Source: Acanthochlamys bracteata (lineage: Eukaryota > Streptophyta > Magnoliopsida > Pandanales > Velloziaceae). From it: a stretch of DNA of 64,000 nt. The notes under the pieces were generated by a model. The model was not told where the DNA came from. It did no database searches and saw only the letters and a list, made by a program, of their open reading frames with translations. This document shows positions 1 through 11,425 of the stretch, piece after piece. Position numbers and translations under genes: made by a program. Position 1 is the first letter of the stretch. The number at the start of each line of letters is the position of its first letter. Where the stretch lies: positions 1,302,001 through 1,366,000 of the forward strand of contig CM034130.1 of NCBI GenBank assembly GCA_019914995.1, read 5' to 3'.

Positions 1-800
1 AGTTTTTTTTTACTTCTAAAAAAAATAAAAATATGCAATAAAAAGATCTTATTACGTAAAATTTTTCTACACTATCTAAATTTTTAAATAAATTTTTAAT
101 ATTTATAAATATGTATTGAAAAACGTGAAATGAGAAAAAGTTTAAAAATAGCTTTTGAAACGTGATGCCAAAGACGCCTATAAAAAGTTAAAGGGACATT
201 TGAGAGTCCTTATTAAATAAAATATTTTTCGAGATATTTGAGAAATAAATATTTTTTTTTAATTTAAAAATAAAAAATAATAATAATAAGATTTATTTTA
301 AATAACTTTTATATAATATTGTAAAAATTTTATTGAAAAATATACAATAAAAATTTAAAATAGAATGCTCTTCAAACACACCCGCCAAACTAGCTCTTGC
401 AAGTTGCAAATCAACTATTCTCAGATCATGTTATCAGTTTAGTAAAGTATATAATTGGGATCCTGGTTCAAGCATTGGGCTAAAAGTTGCTTTGACACTT
501 TGGGGTACGAGTGAATGAATGGATTTGTGTGTTTGTGTATACGTCTGTCAACAGTTTAGTTTCTGTTTCTTCTTCCTATTGGAGTATTTTTCACCAAAAA
601 AGACCACAAAATACAAACATGCACTGTTTAAACCATGCAACAGGAAATTTGCAGCAGTGTAGATACTCATGATTGAGCAATAATCTTGATCCTGTATGAA
701 TATTTGTTAGAATTTTGGTAGTTTTTTTCTGGTTTCCGTTACTATTACATAACATCTTCAGTAAAAGTTTATGCATATATCTCTCCACTCAGATCATATG
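1..800. other. AT-rich intergenic DNA and 3' flank of the S28 peptidase gene
   Basis: No coding region is supported here. The first 160 or so bases belong to the AT-rich dispersed family described under the repeat entries: they share the stretch around 90-120 with copies near 24.9 and 57.8 kb. Bases 600-800 probably carry the 3' UTR of the minus-strand peptidase gene. Short ORFs on both strands here overlap each other and have no coding character. Confidence 0.5.
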
Positions 801-804
801 TCCT

Positions 805-3347
805 TCACTCTGCGTTCAAGTTTCTAATGTCTGCATGATACTGATTGATCCATGCTCTAATTATTTCAACTTCCTGTCTTCTTTGTTGAATGACCCAATC
901 TGGATCATCTTTCGTTGCTAAACGAAAATCCAAATGATGTGCACCTGCAAATAATAAACGATTCAGTGACTTCGAAAGTTTGTTAAGTTCTTTTAGAACG
1001 AAATCATCCACCTGAGATTTTCTGTATAGATTCTTGCTTCTGTATGTTATTGATATAAGAAAAAGTTTACAGGAGATGCAAGAAAAGAACTCACCTTTCT
1101 CTGTTACAAGGGCTACTATGCTGGAAGACATGTTCTTCAGTATACTGCAGAGAAAGCACATTTTAATCCGAGATTATAAATCAAATTGGAATCACAGTTC
1201 ACTAGCCAAAGAAATATCAAGAACTTGCATTCAACCACTCACCCTCCTCGACTCCAAGGGTCTCTCATTCCATTAGAGAAAATAATGTTACTTCCAAACC
1301 TTTTCAGCACTAGCTCAATTTTCTGTCACCATACAAGATTTGAGATATCATATTATTGCTTAAATAATGCATCATCCGTGAAACTCTTCGTGAAAATGAA
1401 CGAGATCTAAAGTAGTAAGAAACACTCACACTGCCACCGTATTCTGTAGTTATCCAGTGTGGCCTAGGTCGGACACCATACTTTTCGATGCAACCGTCTT
1501 CAGCAGATTTATAGTCATAGGTAGATGGAGGAAACATGCTTTGATTGGAGCAAGTCATCGGCATAATCATCTCCGTACACGCCTAGATTGTTTTATAACC
1601 AGTGAACTTCCTTACTATCAGAAAGATTGCTTGTGTCTTATGTTGAGTAAAGCTAAATGAGAGTTTACCTGCCAGTCCCAACCATGCAAGCCATGAGGAT
1701 CACTTGTGGTTTCGACATTGAAACACAATTCAGTGCCTGAGTAATTGTAATACATGCTTGCCGCAGAAAACACCTTCTCAAGACTGCCAGCTCCTGGTGG
1801 AAACCCGTCTATGATTCTACACATCTACAAAAAAGCGTATAAACTTATGAATTTCGAGGCTTGATTTTTCAAAGATTTAAGTTATTTTAAGTAGAGTAAA
1901 TTGCTTTCTAAGAGATTACCTCTCTGACAGGGTAAGCAGGCAAAGGCATCAGAAAATTTGCTTTGGTTGGGTAGTCTACCATTGCTGTGTACACAAGTGC
2001 CGTCCATACCCAATTTCGAATAGGGCCATAAGAACTAACAGTTCTGCAACATTCAGTCACAAGTAATTTCCGATCAAATCACAACATTCCCGTATACTGA
2101 GACCATTTGTTCAACCAATTAAAAGCATCGAAGTCTAACGTTTGTTCAACTAACCAATACAAGTATTCCCATAGACAACAAACTATCAATGATAAGGACA
2201 GTAATCTTACTTGCAGGTTCTAAAAATCTTGCTAAGTTCCAAAAGACCTCCCTTTTTCTCCGACACTTCTAGCATATCATCCCAACTCCTTTTTATCACT
2301 TCAAAGCAGTTTCTGCTCTCGTCCTGTAAAACAAAAACTAACACAACATTACTACATACACCTTTCTATACTGAAATCATACATATAACCAAAGTCTTGA
2401 TTCTGAAATGTATAGCAATTTTCTGGATAATGACCTTGAAGTCTTGTGATACGGCATCATAGAAACTGCTCCATGGAACAATGTTATCAAACTGAAGTAT
2501 TGGAGCTGAGGATGCTAAGGCTCCAAGTGTTATATGTGGATATTTCAATCTAAACCATGACGCAAGCACTACCAAAAGAAAATAACATTCAACTTGTTTC
2601 TTTCTTCTGAATTTCGTAAATTAAGAATCCTGACAAAGAAAACGAAACAAAGAATCACTAGAAATTAATTACATGATGAACCTTACTTCCTCCATAGGAA
2701 CCACCGAAAACTATAACCGGAGATGCTTCGGCTGATAAATTTTGCTTCAAACTTCTAATAAGGACGGCATAATCTGCTAAGGTTTGTGTTGAAGTTAAGT
2801 ACCCAAGTGTTTCAGCAGAATCGTAAGATTTCTTTCCAAATGGCAAAGAATCACCGTAGAACCTATGCTGTAAATCATAACAAATAACTTAAATACTTCA
2901 CTGAAAAGATTAAAATTGAAACAAAGATCAATTGATTTATGTTACCTCAATGAAGACGAGGAGAGCATTGAACTTGGGAGCAATGTCAAACATGAACCCA
3001 GTATTCTCTGCAAACCATTCAATATTTCCTTCATTGCCAGTGTAAACAAAGATTGGTGCAGTGTGTTTGTTTCCAGAATCCCAGAAACTAGAGTTCATAA
3101 GATATTTCTGGTTGAAACTTTTTGATGATTGTGGTCGGAATGTGAAGTGATCAAGTTGTTGAGGGAAGTAGTGTGTAGTGAATGGAAGTTTAGCATAGTT
3201 GTCTTTCTTCTTCAGTGATTGCTGCTGCTGCTGAAGATAAGCTCTTGGAAACAGGGTTGGCAAAGAAAAAACTGCTTCTGATTGTGTTTGAAACAGACCA
3301 AGCAAGATTAAAACAAGAGAAAGCCATGAATAGTGCTGCAGAGCCAT
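805..3347 (-). CDS. Lysosomal Pro-X carboxypeptidase-like serine carboxypeptidase (family S28)
   Basis: Predicted secreted or vacuolar serine carboxypeptidase that removes a C-terminal residue following proline. About ten exons on the minus strand: 3347-2946, 2867-2687, 2568-2435, 2323-2211, 2043-1920, 1824-1669, about 1582-1433, about 1330-1243, about 1147-1097, and 944-805. The junctions I checked keep the frame. The start ATG at 3347 is followed by a hydrophobic signal peptide of about 25 residues. The catalytic serine lies in GGSYGG (exon 2/3 junction). The triad Asp is in the [11 protein letters not shown] stretch near 1260 and the His is in GAHH at the start of the last exon. The protein ends NLNAE. 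All three triad residues and the family length of about 500 residues are present, so it looks functional. It could also be called a PRCP or DPP7-like protein; the sequence alone cannot separate these. Confidence 0.93.
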
Positions 3348-4318
3348 TGCTGTTCTTCTTCTATCTTTAGATCAAGAAGATAACCAGTAGCTTGCTTCGT
3401 TTTTGTTTACATTGAAGTCTGTTGGTTTCTTGTTAGTAAATCTGTAAATGCAGATGGAAATAAGACAAAGATTGAGATCAAAATAAGGTGTGTGGTTGAA
3501 ATTAGTGATAGAGTAGTTTAGCTTTAACTTATTTCAGAAAATGTTTCTAGATTTTCTTGTCCAGAAGACAAGTTGTCTTGTAATGGCATCGCAAGGCATG
3601 CGAAGGTTTCATTTTTCAAGCAATCGATGCTATTTCTTTGAACTACAAAGAGAAATTTTGTGGATTAAATGTGTATTTCAATTGCATAGAATTTATTTTT
3701 GTTATTAGTTTTTAAATTAAAACTTCTTTATTTCAGTTTATTCTAAATTTATGACACTTATCTCTATTTACTTTTTCCATCGAATTAATTTTGTAAAACT
3801 TATTTCTTATTAATAAAAATATTTTCAAAGTCAATAGTTTGGTAAACAGCATAACTATTGACTAACATGTGAATCTTACAAACTGTATTTGGAGCGCGTT
3901 TGGCATAGCTTTCAAAACTTATTTTTTAATTTTTTTAATTTTATATATTTTTATTTTTAAATAAATAATAAAAATATATTTTATTTTTAAAAGATTTTAT
4001 TTTATAAGTAATTTTAAACGCACATGAGAGTGTCCTTTCGGCAAAACCAAAATTAATTCTAACCTTTCATAAACAGAGATATTTTAGCAAAAACAATTTG
4101 CTTTGTCACATTAATATATTTTATTCATACAACCTAGAAGATTTTTCTTACTTTTTTGGTTGTGTTTGAATTAAAGTAAAAGAAATAAAGATAAGACAGT
4201 GACCTGGAATTGAATTGAATTCAAGATACAGAAAAAGACATGAAGTAAAAAAGAACAAGAAGACTAAAGATTCCATGTGTACTAACAATAATATCTCTGA
4301 GTTCTTTTTGATTTTCAC
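3348..4318. other. Promoter of the S28 gene and intergenic DNA
   Basis: This stretch holds the upstream region of the minus-strand peptidase gene and 3' flank of the small gene at 4.3 kb. An AT-rich block at about 3894-4028 begins with a GCGTTTGG-like end and closes with an AAACGCAC-like end, suggesting a short terminal-inverted-repeat element. I see no gene. Confidence 0.45.
3894..4028. repeat. Short AT-rich MITE-like element with GCGTTTGG / AAACGC ends
   Basis: A block of about 135 bp, nearly all A and T, flanked by an inverted pair of short ends: GCGTTTGGC on the left and AAACGCAC on the right. The same edge motif borders several other AT-rich blocks in the window. No coding capacity. The exact boundaries and target-site duplication are not certain. 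Confidence 0.45.
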
Positions 4319-4798
4319 CTAAACAGTGAATACTGCTTCTGCAAAAGCCTGCAACGATCCAAATGGTAAATATATATTGAAATCAAATAGAATGGTCCTA
4401 AAACGAAGAACACCAACAATAACAAAAAACAACAGTTTGTTTGCTTGCTCCATGCTTGATTCCGTTGAGCTGTTAACCATTGTCTGTCTCTACCAAGTTC
4501 TAGTCTTGACTGATGAGTTTGTTAATGATTATCTTCTTCCTTTCCGTTTTTTTTTTTTTTTTTTTTGCTGCTCCAGGCTGGAAACTTGTTTGTTGATTTT
4601 TGTGAATGATGCTGGTGAACCATAGTTGGTACAAATCCAAGCTGCATACAGTGAGTAAACTGATCTAATTAATCCTTCCAGCAAACCTTCACTCTTTGCT
4701 GAACATGTCTTCCGGCTAAGACTTGTCCTTGCAGCTGACACTTCACATACGTAGGCAGTCACCATATTCCAAAACGCATTTCCAACTTTTTTCAACAT
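4319..4798 (-). CDS. Small two-exon protein of 80 residues, unknown family
   Basis: Exon 1 is 4798-4586 (71 codons, phase 0). It ends in CAA followed by a GT donor. Exon 2 is 4348-4319 and encodes AFAEAVFTV then a TAG stop; it follows a GTTGCAG acceptor. The two exons join in frame to give an 80-residue protein starting MLKKVGNAFW. The middle (residues about 40-56) is moderately hydrophobic, the N-terminal third has two Cys, and the C terminus is short and non-polar. A run of A residues on the coding strand lies just inside the intron (4549-4566 on the plus strand). The gene is divergent from ATG5, with about 770 bp between their starts. I do not recognise the family. The clean exon join and sensible composition argue for a real gene, but transcript support would be needed. 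Confidence 0.42.
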
Positions 4799-5563
4799 TT
4801 ATTATGGGAAGAGCTTTTTCTGTAGGACAGTGGGCCTTCTTCCATAATATAAAAATTTAACTCAACTTAGAGCGTGTTTTAACCGATAAAAAGTAAGTTT
4901 GGTGAAACTCAGTGGTAAAAAATAAACTAAAGATGAGTTGAAGATAAATTGTAATACAAAATTTAAATCTAATTTAAATATGGCCAAAAAATAAATTCTT
5001 TGTATTGAAACACACTTTTAACTCGAGTTAGTGAGAAGTTTGGCATTTCATTTTGAAGTATTTTTCATTTCAAAAAAATATTTTATAGTATTTTATAAAA
5101 AATTTAAAATTTAAAAAATATAAATCTATTATTTGTTATTAAATTTTTATATAGAATTTTTTTTATAATTAAAACAATAAGCTCAATTTTTTAAATTTTT
5201 TAAAATGCTCATAATTTTAGAAAAAATTTCAAATTTATAAATACTTCGAAGCCCCCTCAGTTTCATAAGTTTGATTTGATAGCAGCCACGTCTTACGAGG
5301 CCCTATTGATCTTGTTTGTGGACTATGCAATTGCCCGACATAGGCCCATGCCATATAAGCGAGCCCTTAATAGGCTTTTGAAAGTTTCAAACGGTCCGTT
5401 TAGAGTTCTTCTCGTTATACGGCACGGTATTCCGTTCCCGGGTTCGTTGAGGCTCGAGTAACCCCTCTGTGAATCAACGCAACTCTTGCCGAGAAAAGCA
5501 AGCAGGCGAAGCTAGAAGAAGTTTTCTCTTGAAACATCACCGGCGGTCGACGGCTCCGTGGAG
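4799..5563. promoter_or_regulatory. Intergenic region between the divergent small gene and ATG5
   Basis: Contains the presumed promoters of both flanking genes. A GGCCCAT element lies near 5343, a motif common upstream of plant housekeeping genes. Bases 5040-5250 are AT-rich and may be another degraded copy of the dispersed AT-rich family. A 61-codon ORF at 5276-5461 lies in the ATG5 leader area and has no recognisable product. Confidence 0.4.
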
Positions 5564-8500
5564 ATGAGTGACGGCGGTAGTAGTGTAACGACGGAGTTGT
5601 ACTCTGAGGAAGCGTTAAAATACGTGTGGGAGGGGGCGATCCCTCTCCAGATCCGCCTTCATGAGTCCGAGATCACCACGCTCCCTCCTCCTCCACCAAT
5701 CCATGTAATCCAGTTCTCATAATCGGTTGTGAATGGATAATTTCTTATGAACTATTCTCTACAGATTATTGCAATCTCTATTTCAAAAGTTAAGTAATTG
5801 TTTCCTAAATTTTTTATGATTTTTTTTCTTGAATTTTACTAATTGCAGGTTTTGGGGTCACGACTTGGGTACTTGCCTCTGCTGATTCCTGTTATAAAGC
5901 CTCATTTCAGTAGCACATTGCCACCAGGAGAAGATACCGTTTGGTTTGATTACAAAGGCTTGCCACTCAAGTGGTATGTTGATGTTTCAGGTTGTCTTTG
6001 TTTGGTTCAAAATATACAAGTATAGTTTATGATGATATCATAAGAAGTTGTGATTAGAAGATAGTTTAAATTTTAGTTTGTTCACGTCCTCATTTTTGCC
6101 TAGTAATAGCTTTGTTTTCCATCAGACAGTTGATACTCTGTAGCTATTGCTTTTATTTAGCCATCCGGATCTAAACTGATGTTGGAGGAAAGAATGATAA
6201 TTATATCCTCTTAATAGAAAGCCGAGAATTGCCGCTTTTGCTTTTGAAACTGGATTGATTGAGGTGAAAGACAGTCTATCATGCCTAGATGAGAAACAAG
6301 TTCTTGACCCTAAAGTCAGCAATAATACTTTTGGTGTCCCTATCTTTAGATCATTGCTAGTCTTAAGCCTAGTTTTGTGCTATTTATCTTCTAGAAGTGT
6401 AATGCTACACTTTGTCTTCATTGTAGAAAGTAGTAATCAGTTGGATTAGGGCTTTAGGTTTCTCCTGCGAGCCACCTTGCTGTATATGACTTAGCTATTA
6501 CAAGAGCTAGTCAATCTGGGTTTTCAACCAATGAAGTCTTTCCGCTAGGTGTATGAGTTTTTTATGCAAATGTTGCAGGTATATGCCAACAGGGGTTCTC
6601 TTCGATCTTCTATGTGCTGAACCAGAAAGACCCTGGAACTTAACGGTATATATTTTCTCTTCTTGTGAATCAAGTTATGTTTAAGATTTCTGTTTTTTTT
6701 CTTTTTTTGTTCCATTATTCATTATTTGCTTTGAAAAGACATGATATAGCTAAAAAGGTCTATTCATATGTTTTGTGGAGATTGTAGTATCAATTACGTA
6801 TAGGAAGCTTTGGGTTTCACGGATTGAAGCTAGTCGTGAGACAGTGAATCATGAATTGCAGGTTCACTTTAGAGGATATCCAGGTGAAGTTTTGACACCT
6901 TGTGATGGCGAAGAGAGTGTTAAGTGGGCCTTCATCAATTCATTAAAGGAGGTTTGATTTCTGAAAACTTGTTTAGTGGATTTAGCTTCTGTAAGTTTGA
7001 TCTTGCAGCCTTGTTTTTTCTCTTATTCTTGTACCTGACTTTAAACCCTCTTCCAATAAGATTGAGCTGTAATCACATGTAGGATGTCCATGCAATCTAA
7101 AGGACTGATAGAATAAAATGTATCTATAATCCTTTTGATGACCCATGTGTTAAAGTATACAGATTAATGCTTTTGGTGTCCAATTGCGCCAACTATATGG
7201 ACAAAGTAGAAAGTTAGTATACTAACCCGAGTTTTTTTCTCCTCAGAAGCAGCTACGCATCTTGTTTCACCTATACTAGAAGCTTTTGTTCAATTCTTCT
7301 GAATTTTGGTGGAAATAAGTAGTTTGTTGCCTTGCTAATAGATTGATATTTTCCTCGGTTGACTAGATTATTGCTCATCTATTGCTGCTTGCTCACACCT
7401 ACTTTTACAGGCAGCCTATATCATAAATGGACATTGTAAGCATGTCATGAGTATGTCCCAAGCTGATCAATTTGAGCTGTGGCAGTCTATAGTTAAAGGT
7501 AATTCCTTGGAATCTAGCACTTCTTGGTGCAACTCTTTCGTTTGTTATTCAGATAGATCATGTGTGTTGGACTCGCTGTAACAAGGGTTCGTTTTTGTTT
7601 GGAACTGACTTGCATTTACTTATCTAGGCAGCATGGATGTCTTCCGTCGCATTTCATCTAGGCTTAAGCTGGGACCTCTAGGAGAGGATTGCATTGTGAA
7701 AACAACTACATCCACATCACAGCCCCGCCCCAGTCAAAGTGAAACCAATGCTACCGGATCTACCAGAGCAGGTATTATTTGTTAATTTGAAGAATCTCTA
7801 TGAGTATCAACCAACTTTTTCACAATAATATGCTGGGAATTTCGGAATTGTAACTTTCACGACATTTTGCAGGCTCCTCTTGATAGTTCAAATGCTAACA
7901 ACATGGTTTCACTTTTCTTTTATTTTTTTGTTGCTGGAAATGCTTCTCTTTGCATATAGATTTTGTTAACCTGTGAGTTTAAAATATACTTTTCATGGTG
8001 TATGAAAGTGATACTCCAAGTGTTTTAGTAATGAACTTCGAACTATAATATGGCTAGCTTCAACGTCTATGACTTTATAGGCAAGCGTGACTTCCAGAAG
8101 TAGAAACCACCAAAAACGACACACTTCACTAAATTCGTAAATTGCTCTTAGAAGTTTTACTGAATAAAATGAGAAATTTATCCTTCTTAAATAATGGGCA
8201 GCTGGTATGCTTGCATTCTTTTTTAATATTTTAAAGGTCATTGTTAAAGTTTATTGTGGATCTTGAAGGTTGTGACTAAGTTCATAGTGGTTATACTGGA
8301 AGAGAAGTGCTATGGAATAGGTTTCTACACAATGATCCTCTTTTGTTAATTTGCTGTCAGGCAGAATTCCTGTAAGATTGTACATGAGGAGCATGGATGA
8401 GGATCTGCATGATCTAGAGGATGCTGCTCCCCTTGACAGCTGGGATAGCATCTCTTATATAAATCGACCAATTGAGATTTTCAAGCAGCATGGTAAGTTC

Positions 8501-9331
8501 ATAAAAGAATAGGATGGAAGTACTCAATCATCTTCATGCGTATATACAAAGGATTTAATATTTTTCTGTAACTCTAGTTCTGAAATTCAGTATTTAATTT
8601 GTCTGTGGCCCTCCTTTTAACCTGTGGTTCAGTCAGATGATGGTTCTCCCTATTGTCCAGTGACCATGTCTTCAAGTTTCTCCACATCAATGTTGGTTTA
8701 CCATATTGTGTGTATATAATTTGTAGGTGATAAATCATGATTTTAGAAAAGACTGATTATTCTTATGGGGGTTAACTTTTTTGTCTTTATGTTACATACA
8801 AGTTGGTAGCTCATTTCACAACCTTTTGTTTGATCTACTTCCACCACTAGTAATTAGAACCAGTAGAATGGTGCAGATAATTGTTGTACTTGTTAGTCTC
8901 GGTTATCTGGATTTAATGTAGATGATCCCCTTATAAATAATGCTTCCTTGTTTATTAATATGTATTCTAATTTGACAAATGCAGGCACCAATCTTACCTT
9001 AAAGAGTGCATTGCACATTTTACTTCCAGAAATTTTTAGAAATAGAACTTCAAGGGAGAATCAACTGCTGGGCACAGAAGTGCAGCATCAAGAACCAAAT
9101 GAAGGCTTAGCAGACACCGATGCTATTGACATCCAGCAAGACCTAGATGAGAGAGAAGCAAGTGTAAGCCAGTCTGAGTTGGAGTTCACAGATAAGGTTA
9201 AGCTTATCCGTATCCAAGGAATTGAATTGGACTTGGACATTCCCCTATTTTGGGTAGTTAACAATCTCATGCACCCTGAATTCTTTCTTCATGTCTGTAT
9301 ATTTGTTGGAGGCTTGTGGCATCATGCTTAA
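5564..9331 (+). CDS. ATG5: Autophagy protein 5 (ATG5)
   Basis: ATG5 is conjugated to ATG12 and, with ATG16, acts as the E3-like complex that lipidates ATG8 during autophagosome formation. Eight exons: 5564-5704, 5849-5973, 6579-6645, 6862-6951, 7411-7498, 7628-7771, 8361-8492, 8985-9331. All phases close, giving 377 residues. The N terminus carries VWEGAIPLQI. Exon 2 has the GYLPLLIP and GEDTVWFDYKG blocks, and exon 3 has the CAEPERPWNL block. The ATG12 acceptor lysine corresponds to the Lys in NGHCK at the start of exon 5 (residue 151 in this model). The C terminus has RIQGIELDLDIP and the WVVNNLMHPEFFLH block typical of the family. Compared with the Arabidopsis protein as I recall it, the N terminus is about a dozen residues longer and the last residues (GGLWHHA) differ. 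Start choice: first ATG of the frame, with no upstream in-frame alternative in the same exon. Confidence 0.96.
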
Positions 9332-10090
9332 CAAAATGATAGTTAACCATTCTTTTAATTTAGAGTTTGCCAGTACAAATGTAGTTTTGATAGCTTTGCG
9401 CGTGTTAATTATGTATCCGTTAATCGTTTTAGGAGACTTTCAAATGTGCAATGAATGTACAGAATGTTGGATGCTATTACAATGGAGTGTATGTAATTAC
9501 AATGTCATGGAAACACTTGGCTCAGTGGAATCTGATTAGTTTTTTGTTCATCATATTTCACTTGGCTGTTTCTTAGTCACCGATGACAAGCAGAGCTTGA
9601 TGATTGAAAGTGACCTTGAAGTAGTGGACTTCAAGTAAATATGTAATAGTCTGTGAAGTGAGCAGTCCGTTAGAACCTAATCATTTCTATCATGATTCAG
9701 AGCTGTTTTCAATTTTAATAAAGAATATATTTAAACTATTTAATTCTTTGTAGTGTAGATATGCAAGGTGTGTTTAGCTGTTCTTTTGAGAAAAGTATTT
9801 TTTCAATTTTTTAATTTTATATTTTTTCATTAATATTTTATAATTTTTATAAATTTATTTAAAAATTTAAAAAATATAAAAAAATTATTATTTATTTTAT
9901 TAATTAATAATAAAATAGAGTTTATTTTAAAATAAAATGAAAATATTTTTTATTTCTAAAAATTACTTTTGATAAGGTTTGGTTACAGTTGATCATGACA
10001 GATTGCTCCTTCTAAACTGACTGAAAATGTGAAATGAAACATTGATTGCTTGCATTTAAATTCTAAAACAAAGAAAAACGTAGCAAACAT
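9332..10090. other. ATG5 3' UTR followed by an AT-rich repeat block
   Basis: The ATG5 3' UTR probably ends near 9735, close to an AATAAAG-type polyadenylation signal at about 9717. Bases 9770-9975 are an AT-rich block of the dispersed family in reverse orientation. No gene is seen before the PPR remnant at about 10.09 kb. Confidence 0.5.
9770..9975 (-). repeat. AT-rich dispersed element (family A), reverse orientation
   Basis: Reverse complement of the block at 24761-25000: the segment TTTATTTAAAAATTTAAAAAAT in its middle mirrors the forward copies. Starts near TGTTTAGCTG and ends near GATAAGGTTTGG. Non-coding. Because the sequence is almost entirely A and T, similarity by composition alone is a risk. 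Confidence 0.45.
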
Positions 10091-11425
10091 ATGGCCACTT
10101 CCGTCGTCGGCGGACCCAGTCCACGACCGACGGCGTGATCTAATCCTTCTTCCACCGGGGTTCTCTTTCCTTCTTCGTTCAATCCGCTCACCCGCTTAGC
10201 TGCCGTACAACTGCCCGCACACTCCTTATCGCCTTCGCGAAATTTTGCGATTCAAATCACCTCGGGAAATTACTACATTTACATGCAATCAAGCTAGAAT
10301 TCTTACACCTATCAGTTGTTTCCAACTCTCTTGTTCATATGTATGCTTCCCTCGACGGGCTCGATCTTGCCCGCCAGCTCTTCGATGAAATGCCACGCGA
10401 AGATGCTGTTTCTTGTAACTCGATGATTGACGATTATGTACAGAGTGGCGAAATTGGGTAAAGCCGAGAGTTTGCTCTACAAAGTGCCGAAAGAAATGTG
10501 GTCTCTTGGGCTACGCTTTTTAATGGGTGTGTTAAGGGCAAAAAGTATAACCAAGGATTTGCCTTTTCCGCCAGATGCAGGAGGTTGTCGAGCTGGACAA
10601 TGGTACGAAGTATGATTGTAAGCTTGTTGCTCTTCTATGCAATCTGAAGTTCGGTTTGTATGGAAATTCAGTTCATGGATTCTTGCTTCGCAGGTGGTCT
10701 GGAGTACCTAACCCATGTAACCTCAGCGTTGATTGATTTCAACTGCGAGCGCGTGTATTTGTATGTAGCTGTAACACTTTTTGATCTAACTCAAGGATTT
10801 GATCTGTTGGAACACATTGATTTCTGGTTTCAGAATGCAAGGTACAATGATGCTATCGTGGTATTTTTGGAAATGCTTAAACATGGAATGAAGCCTAACG
10901 ATTATTACGTTTATTGGTGTTTTAGTGCATGTGCTCACTCAGGCTTTGTAGAGAAAGTCTTTGTTAGTTTGACAGATGACCTCAGAGTTTGGCATTGCAC
11001 TGAAGTTTTCTCATTATTAGTGCTCAGTTGACCTTTTTGTTCAAGCTTGTTGGCCTTTGGATACTTTAAACGTAATTCAGGACATGCCACTGGATAGTAA
11101 GACTAAGTTGTAGCCATATGGATTGCAGTTGTCTGGCTTACTAAAGTCCATTGTGATATCAAGGTGGGGGAGTATTTGGAGAGACAGATTGATTGACTTG
11201 GAGCCATATAATAGTGGAAGGTATGTGTCTCCTGTAAACCTATATGCTGCTGCATCAAGATGGGGTAAGTACAAGGATCTGCAAGACGAAATCAAGACTA
11301 GAGGTCTGAAGAAGTTGCTTGACTGCAGTTTTTTTACGGACATGAATGAATTTGTGTGATAAAAGACAACCCGAGAATGAGAAAATATATGAAGTTTTTG
11401 GGAGATCGCTTGACAACTGAAACTG
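10091..11425 (+). pseudogene. Decayed pentatricopeptide repeat (PPR, PLS/E-type) gene
   Basis: Several frames carry PPR sequence in the order expected of an E-type PLS protein. An N-terminal part reads HAIKLEFLHLSVVSNSLVHM then a LARQLFDEMPRED block (about 10280-10460). A middle part follows with NARYNDAIVVFLEMLKHGMKPNDY (about 10830-10905). Near 11190-11330 comes a C-terminal E motif with YAAASRWGKYKDLQ and TRGLKKLLDCS. An E+ like stretch, DKRQPENEKIYEVFGRSL, follows in another frame near 11370-11420. The frame changes several times and stops interrupt it, so no intact protein is made. Such genes normally target mitochondria or plastids and bind organellar RNA. This copy is best read as a dead host gene. 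Confidence 0.8.

Noticed and set aside
5276-5461. 61-codon ORF upstream of ATG5.
   Set aside because: It lies in the probable leader or promoter, has no homology that I recognise, and ends before the ATG5 start.
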